Assembly (NCBI GenBank): GCA_964036665.1
Contig: OZ038532.1
Location: forward strand, 20,611,037-20,675,036
Direction of reading: 5' to 3'
From: Gordius sp. MW1
Lineage: Eukaryota > Nematomorpha > Gordioida > Gordea > Gordiidae
DNA length: 64,000 bases
The position numbers and the translations under genes were made by a program. Shown here piece after piece: positions 44,400-56,650 of this stretch. Numbering within the stretch: position 1 is the first letter of the stretch; every line of letters starts with the position of its first letter. The notes under the pieces were generated by a model that saw only the letters and a program-made list of their open reading frames with translations, searched no databases and was not told where the DNA came from.

Positions 44400-45060
44400 A
44401 TGCTAATAGTTTACACTCAAACTTAATTTCAAGTCATATGAATAATAAGTTTAGATTTTATAACATTTCAAACTTTGAACTCAATTATCTCAATTCAGAG
44501 TTTTGTGCGGATAGAGCACTGCAATTCTCAGCTAGCGATATTTTGCCTATGGTTAATTGTGTGTCTAATTTTCCTCCATTTTGAAGATTGCAACTGGTGT
44601 ATATTAACCATGTAAATTTGCCCCATAACAAACAATTTACTTTCCTTACTTTTTATAAATTTAACAAACGTGATAAATTAAAATTATACAAAATATTGAT
44701 GGCACTATATTATTAAACAAACTTTAATCGCAGTTTTTACATTTTTAATTTATATGTATTGTATAAATGACATTTATTTTAAAATGCTGTTTTTGATATC
44801 TACCCAATTCAATATCTTTTTATTTACCTTTTTAAGATTATTTAATTTGCGAAAATTACTAATTTCTATATGATCACCACTTTACCATGTTCACATCAAA
44901 ATGGTGGAAAAATGGTACACATTTTGTGCGATGATAAGCAGTCTATCTACTCTATGATCTCATACTGATTGAAAAGACAATATTTAATCTCATATCGGCA
45001 CCCGAGACGAGATTTTACTTTAGAGACCGAGACGAGATCGAAACACTATTCACTTCTAAA
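44400..45060. repeat. Remnants of a CATAGACTA MITE and a CGAGACGAGA-ended element
   Basis: 44540-44950 matches the interior and right side of the MITE at 18126-18569 (TTAATTGTGTGTCTAATTTT..., ATCAAAATGGTGGAAAAATG, AGCAGTCTATCTACTCTATG). It is followed by CCGAGACGAG repeats (44990-45040). Confidence 0.6.
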
Positions 45061-45310
45061 CATTAATAGACTTAAACGTATTATTTATCAAAGCTCAAAA
45101 ATTATATAATGAAGTGCTTTTTGCACTTATACTTCTCGCTTGCACTTCTATATTACTAATATTAAATAAATAAAATAACAATTAATAGGTCTATAATAAT
45201 TGTATAAATTTATATCAAGCTAATATAAGCTATCAAAAGCCCTAACAAAAAGTAAAACTTATGCTAAGATAAAAAATAAATTACATAAGTGTTGTGTCCT
45301 CCCCTATAGA

Positions 45311-45532
45311 AATTATCATATACAAACATCTCCTCCTATAGAAATTATCATATACTAACCGCCTATACAAATCCCCCCACCCCCCACTGCGCTGCTATAC
45401 AATACACACGCGTTGATAATCAATTATCATATACAAACATCTCCTCCTATAGAAATTATCATATACTAACCGCCTATACAAATCCCCCCACCCCCCACTG
45501 CGCTGCTATACAATACACACGCGTTGATAATC
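45311..45532. repeat. Perfect 111-bp tandem duplication
   Basis: Units 45311-45421 and 45422-45532 appear identical base for base. They start AATTATCATATACAAACATC and end CACACGCGTTGATAATC. The exactness indicates a recent duplication. The sequence is non-coding. Confidence 0.92.
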
Positions 45533-45889
45533 GATCACCCCCTCTCCGTACTTATATTCACAAAAGTTGTAAACTTGCGTATCTCATACCCCCCTCCCCC
45601 TTCTATCTAGATACATTAATTGCAAGTTCGTATCTTATTTAGGTGGGATACCCCTTTTGATCTTACCCGCATTAGCATAACATCTGTGTACTAATTTTGA
45701 TATATAAAAAAAATACAATCCAATTTTGAACAACGAATAATAAATTCTTGTATTATACAAAAATAAGAAACAGTTAAAAATTAGAGATGGCAGTATAGGG
45801 AAATTTCCCGAGAAACCTGAGAAATTTCCTTGGGAATTTCATAATTTTTTGGTAATTTTGCTTATACATGTGATATACAGTCAAAACTT

Positions 45890-46210
45890 CTTAATCGCAA
45901 ATCGGGTTATCGCGAAAATCTCTTAATCGCGAAGTTAACCGCCATTTTGTTTTTTTAAACGATAATACTAACAAAAACATCGTTTATTGATAAATCGCTT
46001 AATAGTACAATATCGGATATTCACAAACATTTTCGAGTCCTTAAATCAACCAGATAATTATATAAAATATCGTTTCATTGCGAAGCGTAAGAAACGAATA
46101 TTTAATATAATGTACATATACTTTTACTTCCATCGTTTAATCGCGAAATATCGGTAATCGCGAAAAAAATTCAGGCCCAAGGCTTTGCAATTAAACGTTT
46201 TGACTTTGTT
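45890..46210. mobile_element. CAGTCAAAAC MITE, probably pogo/Tigger-like
   Basis: The ends CAGTCAAAACTTCTTAATCG and (inverted) AAAGTCAAAACGTTTAATTG are related. The interior repeats TAATCGCGAA. It interrupts a dispersed repeat whose undisturbed relative is at 25440-25610. A TA precedes the left end, but the right junction is eroded. Confidence 0.5.
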
Positions 46211-46627
46211 TTTAAAGTGTTGAACGAATATGCCTCGAGGCTATTTATTTTGTAATTAATATTGCCCTCAAAACATCTGATTCCTTTTAAACTAGTGTTC
46301 AAAGCTTTATTGTGTCAAGGAGTGTTGAATTTGATTTTAATAATCACTAATTAAGTAACATATTAATGTTTAATATTTTTTAATGTGTCTAAGGTCTAGG
46401 CAAAAATTAAAGCTTTATTGTACTAAGTGGTGAAGATCTCACTTTGAATTTAATAATTAATAAATTAAGTAATTCAAATTCTTATTTAATATAAGTTCCA
46501 TAGTTAACTTAATAGTAAAACATTTTGCTGTTCCAACTTTATTGTGCCAACTGTTAAAGATTATTTGATTTTAAATCACTAAACGTTGGGGGAAAATGAC
46601 ATCTCTAGTTAAAACTGTTAGAACATT

Positions 46628-48400
46628 ATCGTATCCGAAGATACGAGGATATCTTCCCCCCCCCATGTTCTTTTATATAAAGATACGCCGTCGCACACTA
46701 TACATGGTACGTATAACTTTTTCTTTCCTCCATGCCCCCTGACACAAAAGGTTAATTTATTGTAACATCTGTGTACTGAATATATACATAGAACTTTATT
46801 CCTTTACATTTAATTTCTAGTACGCGTATGTTATCCCCCCCCCCGACGCGCTTATACGTATTTGTTATTTTTATCAATACGGATCATTGATTTTTACATA
46901 CTCGACAGTTGCGTGATTTTATTGATTAATAAATTTATTCTTGGAGCTAAATAAAATATATAAAACACCAAAAGAAAGAATTAAAGGTGAATCCCCCTTT
47001 GGGGGGGGACAAGGTATATCCCTTTACGGCCCAATATAGTTTATCCTTTTACGGCCCAATATATCCCCCAATTCAAGCCATGATAATTCCCCCTTCCTTC
47101 AATCCTTTTTATTCATATCTTATTCTTTTTTAAAGATATGAAAATGGTGTCCAGAAGATAAAAAAAATCCCACCTTCGTATATTCCTATTCATCATATCC
47201 AAAATCGCATCCTGCACAAATATAAATTTCCTCTATGTAAAAAAAATAGGATTGAAAGTGGCTGAGAAGTTATTCGAAACAAATCACCCCTACCCAATGC
47301 ATGAATTATCGACTAATTGCTTCAAAACTTATTGAAAACTGGATCGTACTTGGAAAATTCAGGTCGGGTTTGAGACATCCATAATTGTTAAGGCAGCAGG
47401 AGTCTCCTTAATTTTCAGATGAGGGCAAGAGTTCCTCATGTATGGAGGTAAAGGCATATTAAAATGCTGAGAATTCCTCATTTTAGATGGATTTCAGAAC
47501 GACAATAACAGTATTATCCAATAAAAAGAAATTCATAGAGCCGGGATTCAGTTACCTATAGAGCGGGGAAGAAAATTATTATTGGATTATTCCAGGAGTA
47601 TTCCCACAAGCCATAGATGAGGTATTTATAATTACATCCCGTTGGCCATGAATACTTAATTCTTTAAAAGAAGAGACCACGTGATTGCTTTGAAGGATAC
47701 ACATGACGTATATAATAATTTTTGGATAGTTAATATATTTTGATATATTATATTGTTACTATTAATATCATATAAACCCATAATCAGAACGTTGTTGATA
47801 AAAAACCATCCGATTGCATTATATCAATTATTCTTTTATCTACCACTGGTCCTAATTTTTTTTGGAAAAAGGGAAGGTATCGTATCCGAAGATACGAGGA
47901 TATCTTCCCCCCCCCCATGTTCTTTTATAAAAAGAAACGCCGCCGCTCACTATACGTGGTACGTATGGTACTTATGTTACTTTTTCTTTCCCCCACTGAC
48001 ACAAAAGGTTAATTTATTGTAACATCTGTGTACTGGATATATACATAGAACTTTATTCCTTTACATTTAATTTCTAGTACGCGTATGTTATCCCCCCCCC
48101 GACGCGCTTATACGTATTTGTTATTTTTATCAATACGGATCATTGATTTTTACATACTCGACAGTTGCGTGATTTTATTCATTAATAAATTTATTCTTGG
48201 AGATAAATAAAATATATAAAGGACCTAAAGGAAAAATTAAATGTGAGTCCCCCTTTGAGGGGGGGGACAAGGATTATCACTTTACGGATCAATATAGTTT
48301 ATTCTTTTACGGCCCGATATATCTTTCCTTTCAATTCGCCCAAATATTTGTTCCTATTCTTCATATCTTAAATCCCATCCTGAACAAATACATAGAGTTC
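46628..48400. mobile_element. Short element bounded by ~450-bp direct repeats (LTR-like)
   Basis: The direct repeats 46628-47080 and 47881-48330 share TATCGTATCCGAAGATACGA, CTAGTACGCGTATGTTATCC, ACTCGACAGTTGCGTGATTT and the G-run plus GGACAAGG tail. A purine tract (AAAAAGGGAAGG) precedes the second copy. The 0.8-kb interior has no recognisable coding sequence. This architecture fits a TRIM-like or LARD-like non-autonomous LTR retrotransposon. The terminal bases are not the usual TG...CA, so the superfamily is uncertain. Confidence 0.55.
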
Positions 48401-48429
48401 ATAATCTTGTTTTAGAATTGGAAATTAAG

Positions 48430-48784
48430 AATTGGAATGAACAAATATGTAAATTCATAATCATCTTATTCGAAAATAGAATAAACATCTATATATTTTA
48501 GGAGATAATTTTTTATTGTTAAAAGTTACATTTGCGCCATCTATAATATATTTTATTTGCGCTATAAAGCATTAGTTATTTATTTGACATTACAGCTTCA
48601 GTAGATATAAAATTGGCATCATCACGTATCATACTAATTAATAAATTGTCACTTAAAAATTATTTTCCCATAAAAATCACAATTTTATTCAATTTTTATG
48701 TTAACTGCTGGTTCAAATAATTCTAAAAATTATGTAGCAAATTTTTAAAATTGATGAGTAATTCAGTTAAAATTTTTAAATGAT
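48430..48784. repeat. Dispersed repeat, interrupted by the second non-LTR copy
   Basis: 48490-48660 is the inverted relative of about 55830-56010. 48700-48784 is a direct relative of 56130-56210. It resumes at about 50664 after the retrotransposon insertion. Confidence 0.6.
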
Positions 48785-50662
48785 ATCCAGCCAGGCTTCG
48801 GGGTGGAAGGTGGGTGCGAAATAGCAACACATGCCGCAAGATTGACCCTTGAAAATCTATTACTTAATGAGTCCTTTTTAAAATTAGATTTTTTAAACGC
48901 TTTTACTTAAACAGTTTATTAAAACTTTTTGCGAGACTTATCCTCAATATGCTAATTATATCCTTTTAAGTTATGGGACACCTTCTATCCTTAAATTCGG
49001 GCAATTTTTAATTGATTCAGCCGAGGGAATACAAAAAGGGGACTCCGTGGGTCCCCTTTATTTTGTATGGCTATCTAACCTCTGATAGAGCGTATCAACA
49101 ATGAGTAACCTTAACTTAAACGTATGGTACCTGGATGATGCTAATCTATCAGGCACTCGGAAGAACTGGCAAAAACTGTCGAGATTTTAAAGGATCATCA
49201 CATAAACCTTAATCTAGCATTAAATGTTACAAAATGCAAAATTTTTACTAGCAATATAAGTAACATTCACCCCTCCTTTATATCTTTTTTACGCCTTAAG
49301 AAAAACGTGGTTTTTATCCTAGGATCCCAATAGGTGGTTCAGAATGACTAAGAGGTTATCTGACGATAACCTTAGTAACTTAAAATGCAAAAATGTGATT
49401 TTTAAGCTCATGCCTGCCCTCAAGCTTTTTACATTTTAAAAAACTATTTGAATATGGCAAAATTTTTATTGCTTTTGCTCCACAAGCGCTTTTTTACGCA
49501 CCCAAATTTTACACAATTTCGAAATCCACATCAAATCCGTCGTCGAAAGTACTCTTAACTTATCATTTAATACTAATACATGGTTACAGGCCACTTTACA
49601 TACAAAATCGGGAGGCTTTGGAATTCGCTCACCCTGCTCCTTATCAATAGCCTCACTCATATCATCCCTTCTCTCTTCAAAATTCATTGTTGCAAAATTA
49701 ATCCCATACCCCTCCGATGAAACATTCGTCAAGGCCCTATCCTTCTGGAACCTTAATGTTATTCCAGAAACCTCCTATCCACAAACATCAATTCAAAAGG
49801 ATTGGGATGCTTGTTTGGTTTTGGTATCCGTTGCTCACCTACTTACAAGCAGCGATACCAAACAACATTACAACCTTCGGTCATTGGTGTTTGATAAATC
49901 TGGCCACGAATGGCTTGAGGCTTACCCCAGTAAGTTTTCAAACATGATGTTGGAGGATTCCGAGCTAACTTACAATAAAGCTTTACGCCTTGGTATCAAA
50001 TACACCAAATCATACGCCTGTTGGAATTGCGACCTAGTTGACGAAGAAGCCCGTCATCCAATACGTTGCAGGTTGAACGAATACCGACACGTGCGGCACT
50101 CCAAAATCAACTCCATCATCCAGCCCTTAAAAAGGCTAAAATCCCCTCCATTCTTGAGCTGTCAGACCCTTCTCTTGAGAGTCAAATGCGCCCTGCCGGC
50201 TTCTACTTGTTTTTTGGTAAAACGGTCTATTCCTAAAATGGGACTTTACATGCATTGATTTGTTTGCACATTCAAATCTCAATTATGACCCATGGCTCTC
50301 GCCGAGGGGTGCCAATTAACAAATGACAAGGCCCTTTTAAACTCAAGTATTTTAATCCCCATAGTTTCATCCTGTTTTGGCTCTTATGGAAAAATGGCAT
50401 TGGCCTTTTTCAAAGAAATAGGCAGACGATCTCCTCCTTCTAAATATTCTCCCGCGTTTCTACTAAAACAATCAATTGCGATTTTAATCGCAAAAATCAA
50501 TTTTAAATCTTTTTTGGCTTCTTGTCCTTTCTTAAAAGAGGAAGATGAAGATATATTAGTTACTTAACGCTCTTATTTAATTTTTTTATATATACTTTAT
50601 TTGTATTACATTTTACCGTATTATAATTAGCCATACATTAATAAACTTTTTATGAAAAAAAG
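48785..50662 (+). pseudogene. Second copy of the non-LTR retrotransposon, 5'-truncated and decayed
   Basis: Translated pieces in several frames run QPGFGVEGGCEIATHAARLT, FLKLDFLNAFT, VWYLDDANLSG, SGHEWLEAYPSKFSN, CWNCDLVDEEARHPIRCRLN (zinc knuckle) and the C-terminus CFGSYGKMALAFFKEIGRRS to LKEEDEDILVT. They align with the copy at 6.9-9.8 kb. There are many frameshifts and stops. It inserts into a dispersed repeat whose continuous relative is at 56130-56260. The flanks TTTTTAAATGAT (left) and TATGTAAACGAA (right) may be a diverged target duplication. A short A-tract ends it at ~50661. Confidence 0.8.
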
Positions 50663-50940
50663 ATATGTAAACGAATTAATGATTCCAATTTGTGATTTAC
50701 AATATGATGTACAAATATGAAAAATATTTGTACCTATAAGCGAATAATAACATTTATTTCAACGTTTCTGGGGAAAAAATTTATTTTTGTGTTTTTATTT
50801 AAATTACTCATTCACTATAAGGATAAATTCAATAGTTGCTTAGCAACATTAAACGAGACAGAATCTATTGCCCTGCTTAATTCTAAAAGGTGGTTGTCTT
50901 TGTCGCATATGCTTGGAATACTTAACCTTGAACCTTTAGG

Positions 50941-51129
50941 CTAAAACAAAACGGCTAGATTTTATTTGGTTCATCTTTGGTTTGGTCGACTAAGCATAAA
51001 CAAAACAAAGATTTATCTGTCTGTTTTTCTTAATCGCATGACTAGACCAAATGTTTTGAGGTCAAACCTTGTCTGTTTATGTTATGTTAACCAAAGGTCG
51101 ACCAAAAAACCCAGCCGTTTTTACAACAC
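50941..51129. mobile_element. TAGTGTT-family MITE, decayed
   Basis: The right end CAGCCGTTTTTACAACACC is well preserved. The left end (AAAACAAAACGGCTAGATTT) is eroded. Internal GTCGACTAAG/TCGACCAAAA motifs are present. Confidence 0.6.
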
Positions 51130-52397
51130 CAATATAATTATATCAAAAATGTCCTTCTACATGTTTTATGAGAGGGCTTTAAGAGGGCTTTAGGGATCAT
51201 CACACATTCCACTCCCTTGGCGAATTGGGCCGTGCTAGTATCCTTTAAATGGTTTTAAATGATTTATAAAATAAACCCTCATATAAAAATAAATATTTGC
51301 TTTAGCTTATTCGCTGTCCATAGCCCTTAATCAATTCTCTATTAAATATACATATAAATTATTTCAAGTTTGTACTAACGATTCCTTAATAAGTCACAAA
51401 ATATACTACTTGCTCAACCATGTGTCTTACTAGTTTTAGCATGTATGCATTAAACATAAGAAAATTCCCTTCATTAGTCCAAACGAATTTAAGCACATTA
51501 AAATAAGGATGTTCTCAGTAATATATTAAAAATGCTCAGTAAAATGTGCTCAGTATTTTATTAATGTACCCAGTTAAAAACTAAAAATTGCTCAGCAAAT
51601 TAACTTTAAAATCCTTAGTTTTAATTTATAATGCTCAGTATTTTACTAAATGCTCAGTAATTGAAATTTAATTTTTTGATATTAATTTATTTTTCGCTTA
51701 TGTTTTATGAATGAAATTTTTATTGGTATACTATTTTTTTATTTTTTAATATATTAACAAAAAAGTCTTTTTCTAAACAGTAATATGATGAGTGCATGGT
51801 TACTAGTGTTGTAAAAAAAGCTAAAGTACTTCTTAGTCGACGTTTAAGCTTAATCAAAATTTGTAAAACAGACCATAGGTTGTGTTCTTGTAAAGTGAAA
51901 GTGAACCTTTAGGCTGTCACAATTTTTATAATTGACAAGAGATTATTCTGATATATTTGTCGACCTTTGGTTTGGTTTAGGTGTTTTAGTGGGTTTGACC
52001 AATAAAATTTTTCGTAGTAGTCGATTGTCACCTAGATAGATTGACAAGTTAAACTTTAATATTTCTAACAACTTTAGGACACTCTTACCCAGCGAATTTT
52101 GTTAAAATAATTTATTTGGCTCTATAACGACAAATATGACAATGTTGACCAAGTTAGGTTTACAAATTAAATTTTTAGGTTTAAATTAATTTTATGACAC
52201 CTTAACACGTCGATTTCATTTAAAGAAATTATTTAGCTCTATAAAAGCCAATTATGACAATTGTCACCAAGTTACGTCGAAAAAGTTAGATTTCCTACTT
52301 GTAACAACTTTGTGACACCCTACCCCATAAATTATAGTTTAAGGAATTTATTTAGCTTTGTAAACGACTCAAAAATACCTTCTGTCTTTTTTATTAA

Positions 52398-53008
52398 CCC
52401 TCGAGAGCATTAGTGGGGTACCACGGACCCCACTATAGTTATAAACTTAAATATAAAACGCGTTTAAAAGCGAATTGATATGGCCTTTTCAGTAGCCTAA
52501 TATTTTACCAAGAACTAAGTTTGAGGAAAATTTTATAACTTTTGGCCCACTACCTTTTAAAATATAGCATCTTTTTGGCCACAGGGGTCCTGTGTACCCC
52601 ACGAATGCTCTCACGTAATTTTTTTTCTATTGGAAAAAATGTATGTATTTTTTTCGTTTGATGATATATTTTACAATTTGTGTTTTTAATACATTTTGAA
52701 CATTCTTAAAAAAAATCACGTTTCTTTTGATTTATTTAAGGTATATGATGTCAAGAGGTAAAATGAGGGGAAGCTCTAAAAAAACCAAAATTAAAATGGG
52801 GGCCCAGAAAATCATTAATAAGTTTTGTAATGTTGATTAGATTCATATCAAAATTTATACCATCAATCTCAAGACCTTTATAAACACATGTTTAAAATTT
52901 GAAAGGTTTAATAAGAATACTTTAAAAGTTATAAGAAGTTAAAAAATGGGGTCAAATATACCCCATGAATGCTCTCGCGTTCGGGATTTTCAGGAATGCT
53001 CTCGAGGG
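52398..53008. mobile_element. piggyBac-type MITE with TTAA duplication, 611 bp
   Basis: The ends CCCTCGAGAGCATTAGTGG and, inverted, CCCTCGAGAGCATTCCTGA are flanked by TTAA on both sides (52394-52397 and 53009-53012). The subterminal motif AATGCTCTCGCG at 52968 repeats the end. TTAA plus CCC is diagnostic of piggyBac elements. The interior has GGGGTACCACGGACCCCAC and no ORF. Confidence 0.88.
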
Positions 53009-53045
53009 TTAATCGAACACTTAAAGTCGACTAAAGAAAACACTT

Positions 53046-53117
53046 GTCTTTTTACCACATAGGTAACACTTAAGACTTCTATAAATTGAGATTGCAGGTT
53101 CAAATCTCGCTTGGACA
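53046..53117 (+). repeat. tRNA-like sequence, resembles Arg(TCT)
   Basis: It has a B box (GCAGGTTCAAATCTCGC), an A-box-like CATAGGTAACAC and a loop CTTCTAT. Acceptor ends GTCTTTT/TTGGAC pair only partly. The anticodon stem is not paired, so it is more likely a SINE or decayed tRNA than a working gene. Confidence 0.4.
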
Positions 53118-53865
53118 CTTATTTTATTTTGAAATTAAGTATCAGTTACTGAGCAAATTACTGAGCGACATTGAAATAAAAAACTGAACAAATGAATTAA
53201 TTACTGAGCAAATAACTAAATTAATGAACATTAAATTATTTACTGAGCACAAAAACTAGCTTTCCTCGGGCCTAAGCTGATTATCCGAATTTACCGAAAC
53301 CAAACAGGCACTCATCAAACCAACCTACCATTGTTTCTTCTACCAAACCTAGCACATCACTTCTTAACCCAACCATCACCAAGTCAAATAGCCACGTTCA
53401 CTGGCCCAAATTTTTTTCTAATTTTGTATAAACTCCGTTTTTATCGAAGGAGTATTTGTAGAAACTTGTGGTGTTACATCCTTTCTCAACGTATTTTTTT
53501 ATTACCCCTCTTATTACTCATAAGTTAAAAAGAATCGCTGGTACTCTGGTTTGTGCCGAGTAACCGTGATATTTTTGTTTTTAGATATCGTGAGTTAAAC
53601 TGGCACATTAAAAGCTATTAAAAGGCTAAATTAAGAAATATACGAAAAATAGTTATTTTTATTTTTTTAAAAAGCGCATTCATTTCTTCTTATTATAAAA
53701 ATTTACGAGATCAATTTTTGTTCCAATAAATTATTATCTTTTTATCGTTCCAAATTACAAAAACAAAATTTTTTACGTTTAATCAACATTTTGTGATATT
53801 CAAATTATTTAATCTGAAGCGAAACAAATAATCAATAAAGAATCTGAATTGAAACAAATTAAAAC

Positions 53866-55530
53866 TGTGGTGTTCAACCTAACCCCCCCCCCCCACACAT
53901 ACTTACACTTATACCCTACGATTTTTATAGTTATCCAATTTAATTATGGCAAATTTATTTTATGACTGATGAGTCATCGTTGTTACCACGAGATGGTACC
54001 ACTCGCTTTTTATTACCTATCTCGAGCGAGCGAATTTAATTACTTCGCGTTAGTTAGTGTAATTGCACAATCATCATTATTCATTAATTTTAATTCCTCA
54101 TTCTCATTTTCATATATTTGTGTTTCGCCTAGTTGAATAAAAAATATACTTTTGGAAGACTAATTAATTTAGAAAGATAATTGTCCTCCCTTTTGGGGGA
54201 GGACCGAAATTCTAATAATTCATTAACTTATGGGATTCCTTAATTGGAGCTATCCTTTAGAAAATATTATTCTCCGTTTAAATAAATAAATTAGTTGTCT
54301 GAGCCAAGATAAGGCTCAGACTTATACAAAATATTGGCGCCGGAAATGTTGAAAATTCTTTAATTCTATTTTTTAATCGAACCACTCCGGACAAACACCC
54401 CATCAAACCAATCGAAATCCCAACGGCCTGATTCCGAGTGGCGAATATGATGAAGCCACGTATTCATTCGAGGAAAAATTCGATATCCTGATACCGAGTG
54501 TCAATCAAAGGGAAAAATACGTAACTATTCCGTTCGTTAATTCAGTGCAAGAAATATTCTCAGACACGAATACACCTGAGGAAAGGGGGAAATTTTAAGC
54601 AAATACCCACCCAGACTGAAGCATACCTGAGTGTCAACAAATGAAAAATATATTCACTTTCACGCCAATTATTCGATACTTAGATGTTATTGTAAGATAG
54701 AAAATACACATGATTTATTCACATATATTATTATATGACGATTATATTGTTATCAACCAATATTAGGCCAAACCCCCCCCCCCCCCCCGCGTTTCTTTGA
54801 TTATTATTTGGCGGTCGGCGTATTTTGCTTGGAGAGATTATAGTGTAATTATAGTGTAGGTATAAAATAGAAGTAAAACGGTATAGCCTGTGGGTTAATT
54901 TAGATAAAATTTGTAGTTTTAAAGCTGAGTCCATAGTGGCATCGCGATTGCCCAGTGGTGCTTTAGAGAGCGGGGACGCTGAGTCTTGTAGCCGTGAAGC
55001 ACCCCATTTTATAACTAATTCAGAGGGCAGGATTTCATTGAAATCAGTTGTCCATGAAACAGTTCCGAGGGCAAAGGCAAAACTTGTCACAACATGGCCA
55101 GCAGAAATTACATTAATTTTGGGCTAAAATTTGGAAAATTGTTTGAAAAATTATGTTGGTTTGAACGTTGTTTTAAAATTGATAAGCTAAATCGCCGGCT
55201 CGACCTAATTCCGCCCCAGTCTTTAGATGATTTTTAACAACACTGAAACCCCTAAACCTTTTTCGGAACGTTAGGACTTTAAGTCTTTGACTTCTCGATA
55301 AAGGGGGAGGTGTGGTGTTCAACCTAACCCCCCCCCCCCCCACACATACTTACACTTATACCCTACGATTTTTATAGTTATCCAATTTAATTATGGCAAA
55401 TTTATTTTATGACTGATGAGTCATCGTTGTTACCACGAGATGGTACCACTCGCTTTTTATTACCTATCTCGAGCGAGCGAATTTAATTACTTCGCGTTAG
55501 TTAGTGTAATTGCACATTCATCGTTATTAT
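53866..55530 (+). mobile_element. Short LTR retrotransposon with near-identical LTRs, truncated at 3'
   Basis: LTR1 begins TGTGGTGTTCAACCTAACC at 53866 and ends near ...ACTTATACA (54328). It is followed by TGGCGCC (54335), which is complementary to a GGCGCCA tRNA 3' end (primer-binding site). LTR2 starts at 55311 right after a polypurine tract AAAGGGGGAGG. It is virtually identical to the first ~215 bp of LTR1 and then stops matching at about 55525. The interior (~980 bp) holds only short open frames (e.g. 54936-55127) and no recognisable gag or pol, so it is non-autonomous. The near-identity implies a recent insertion. Confidence 0.8.
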
Positions 55531-56650
55531 AAAATTATTATAAAATAATTCATTCATTTTCGCGTAGTTTGCAATCACTTATTTTGAGCTTTAGAAAAAA
55601 GCGAATTCATTGTTATCATCGCACCATTATAAAAAGGAGAAAAGCACATTCATTATAATTCATTGCGTTTTTTGTTCTGAAAGGATATAATACTAAATAA
55701 ATACTTAGCTCGTTTATACACAGAAATTTGGAGGCCATCTTAAAAACTTATTGCTCGCGGTATACAACATTAAATTAACTTCTAAACGTTAATTTTTTTA
55801 ATATTTAAATCTTTATTAAATGGTATACAAAAAATTACTAATTGACTAAAACGTGACAATTTATTATTTAGTATGATACGCTCGTGAAATATGTTATAAG
55901 TTTTATATCTAAACTGTAATGTCAAATAAAATACTAATTCTTTATAGCGCAAATAAAATATATTATAGATGGTGCAAATGTTACTTTTAGAGATACCAAA
56001 TGATCTCCTAAAATATATAGATGTTACAATTTCAACTGCTTCTTATGTAATTTTAATTTATTTTTATCTTAACATAAGAATTACTTTGTTAGGGCTTTTG
56101 TTAGCTTATATTAGCTTGATATAAATTTTAAACTGTTGGTTCAAATTACCTTAAAAATTATCAAAAATTATGACGTAATTGATGATTAATTTAATTAAAA
56201 TTTGTAAATGATTTAATGATCCAAATTTTTGATCTACAATGTGAAGTACAAAATATGAAAAATATTTGTACCTATAAACGAATAAAAAAACTTTTATTTC
56301 AATATTTCTGGAAAAATTTTTATTTTTGTGTTTTACTGATTCACTATAAGGATAAATTCAATGCATAGCAACTTTAAACGAAACATCTATTGCCCTACTT
56401 AATTTTAAAAGGTGGTTGTCAATGTAGCAACTGCCTGAAATACTTAAGCCTGGCTTTTAAGCTAAAACAAGAGAGATCAAATATGAGAACTCGAAAGGAT
56501 TTTTTAAGAAGTTTATTTCGTAATTCTAAATAAAAATATAGAGTACAACACGGTTCATGCATCTAATCATATCAAATATATACGTATAAACGTTTAATGA
56601 GCGGACGGATCACTATACAATTCCACTGTCTTGTGGGCCGGGCCGTACTA
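55531..56650. repeat. Dispersed repeats, no gene
   Basis: 55740-55800 resembles the LTR-like 24340-24400. 55830-56010 is inverted relative to 48490-48660. 56215-56465 matches 50690-50945 (GAAAAATATTTGTACCTATA; AGGTGGTTGTC). No coding sequence is recognised. Confidence 0.5.

Larger units (their letters stand above)
51507..53265. mobile_element. Element with multiple subterminal CTCAGTAA / TTACTGAG repeats
   Basis: The left side has at least six CTCAGTA motifs (51507-51665). The right side has at least five in the opposite orientation, TACTGAGCA (53150-53260). The left boundary is set by comparison with the related repeat at 34466-34580, which continues uninterrupted. Short subterminal repeats in opposite orientation are typical of hAT-like elements. 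No duplication was identified. It contains a piggyBac-type MITE and a tRNA-like unit, and no transposase. Confidence 0.55.

Noticed and set aside
53046..53117. Functional tRNA-Arg(TCT)
   Set aside because: The anticodon stem does not pair and the acceptor stem is poor; treated as a tRNA-derived repeat.
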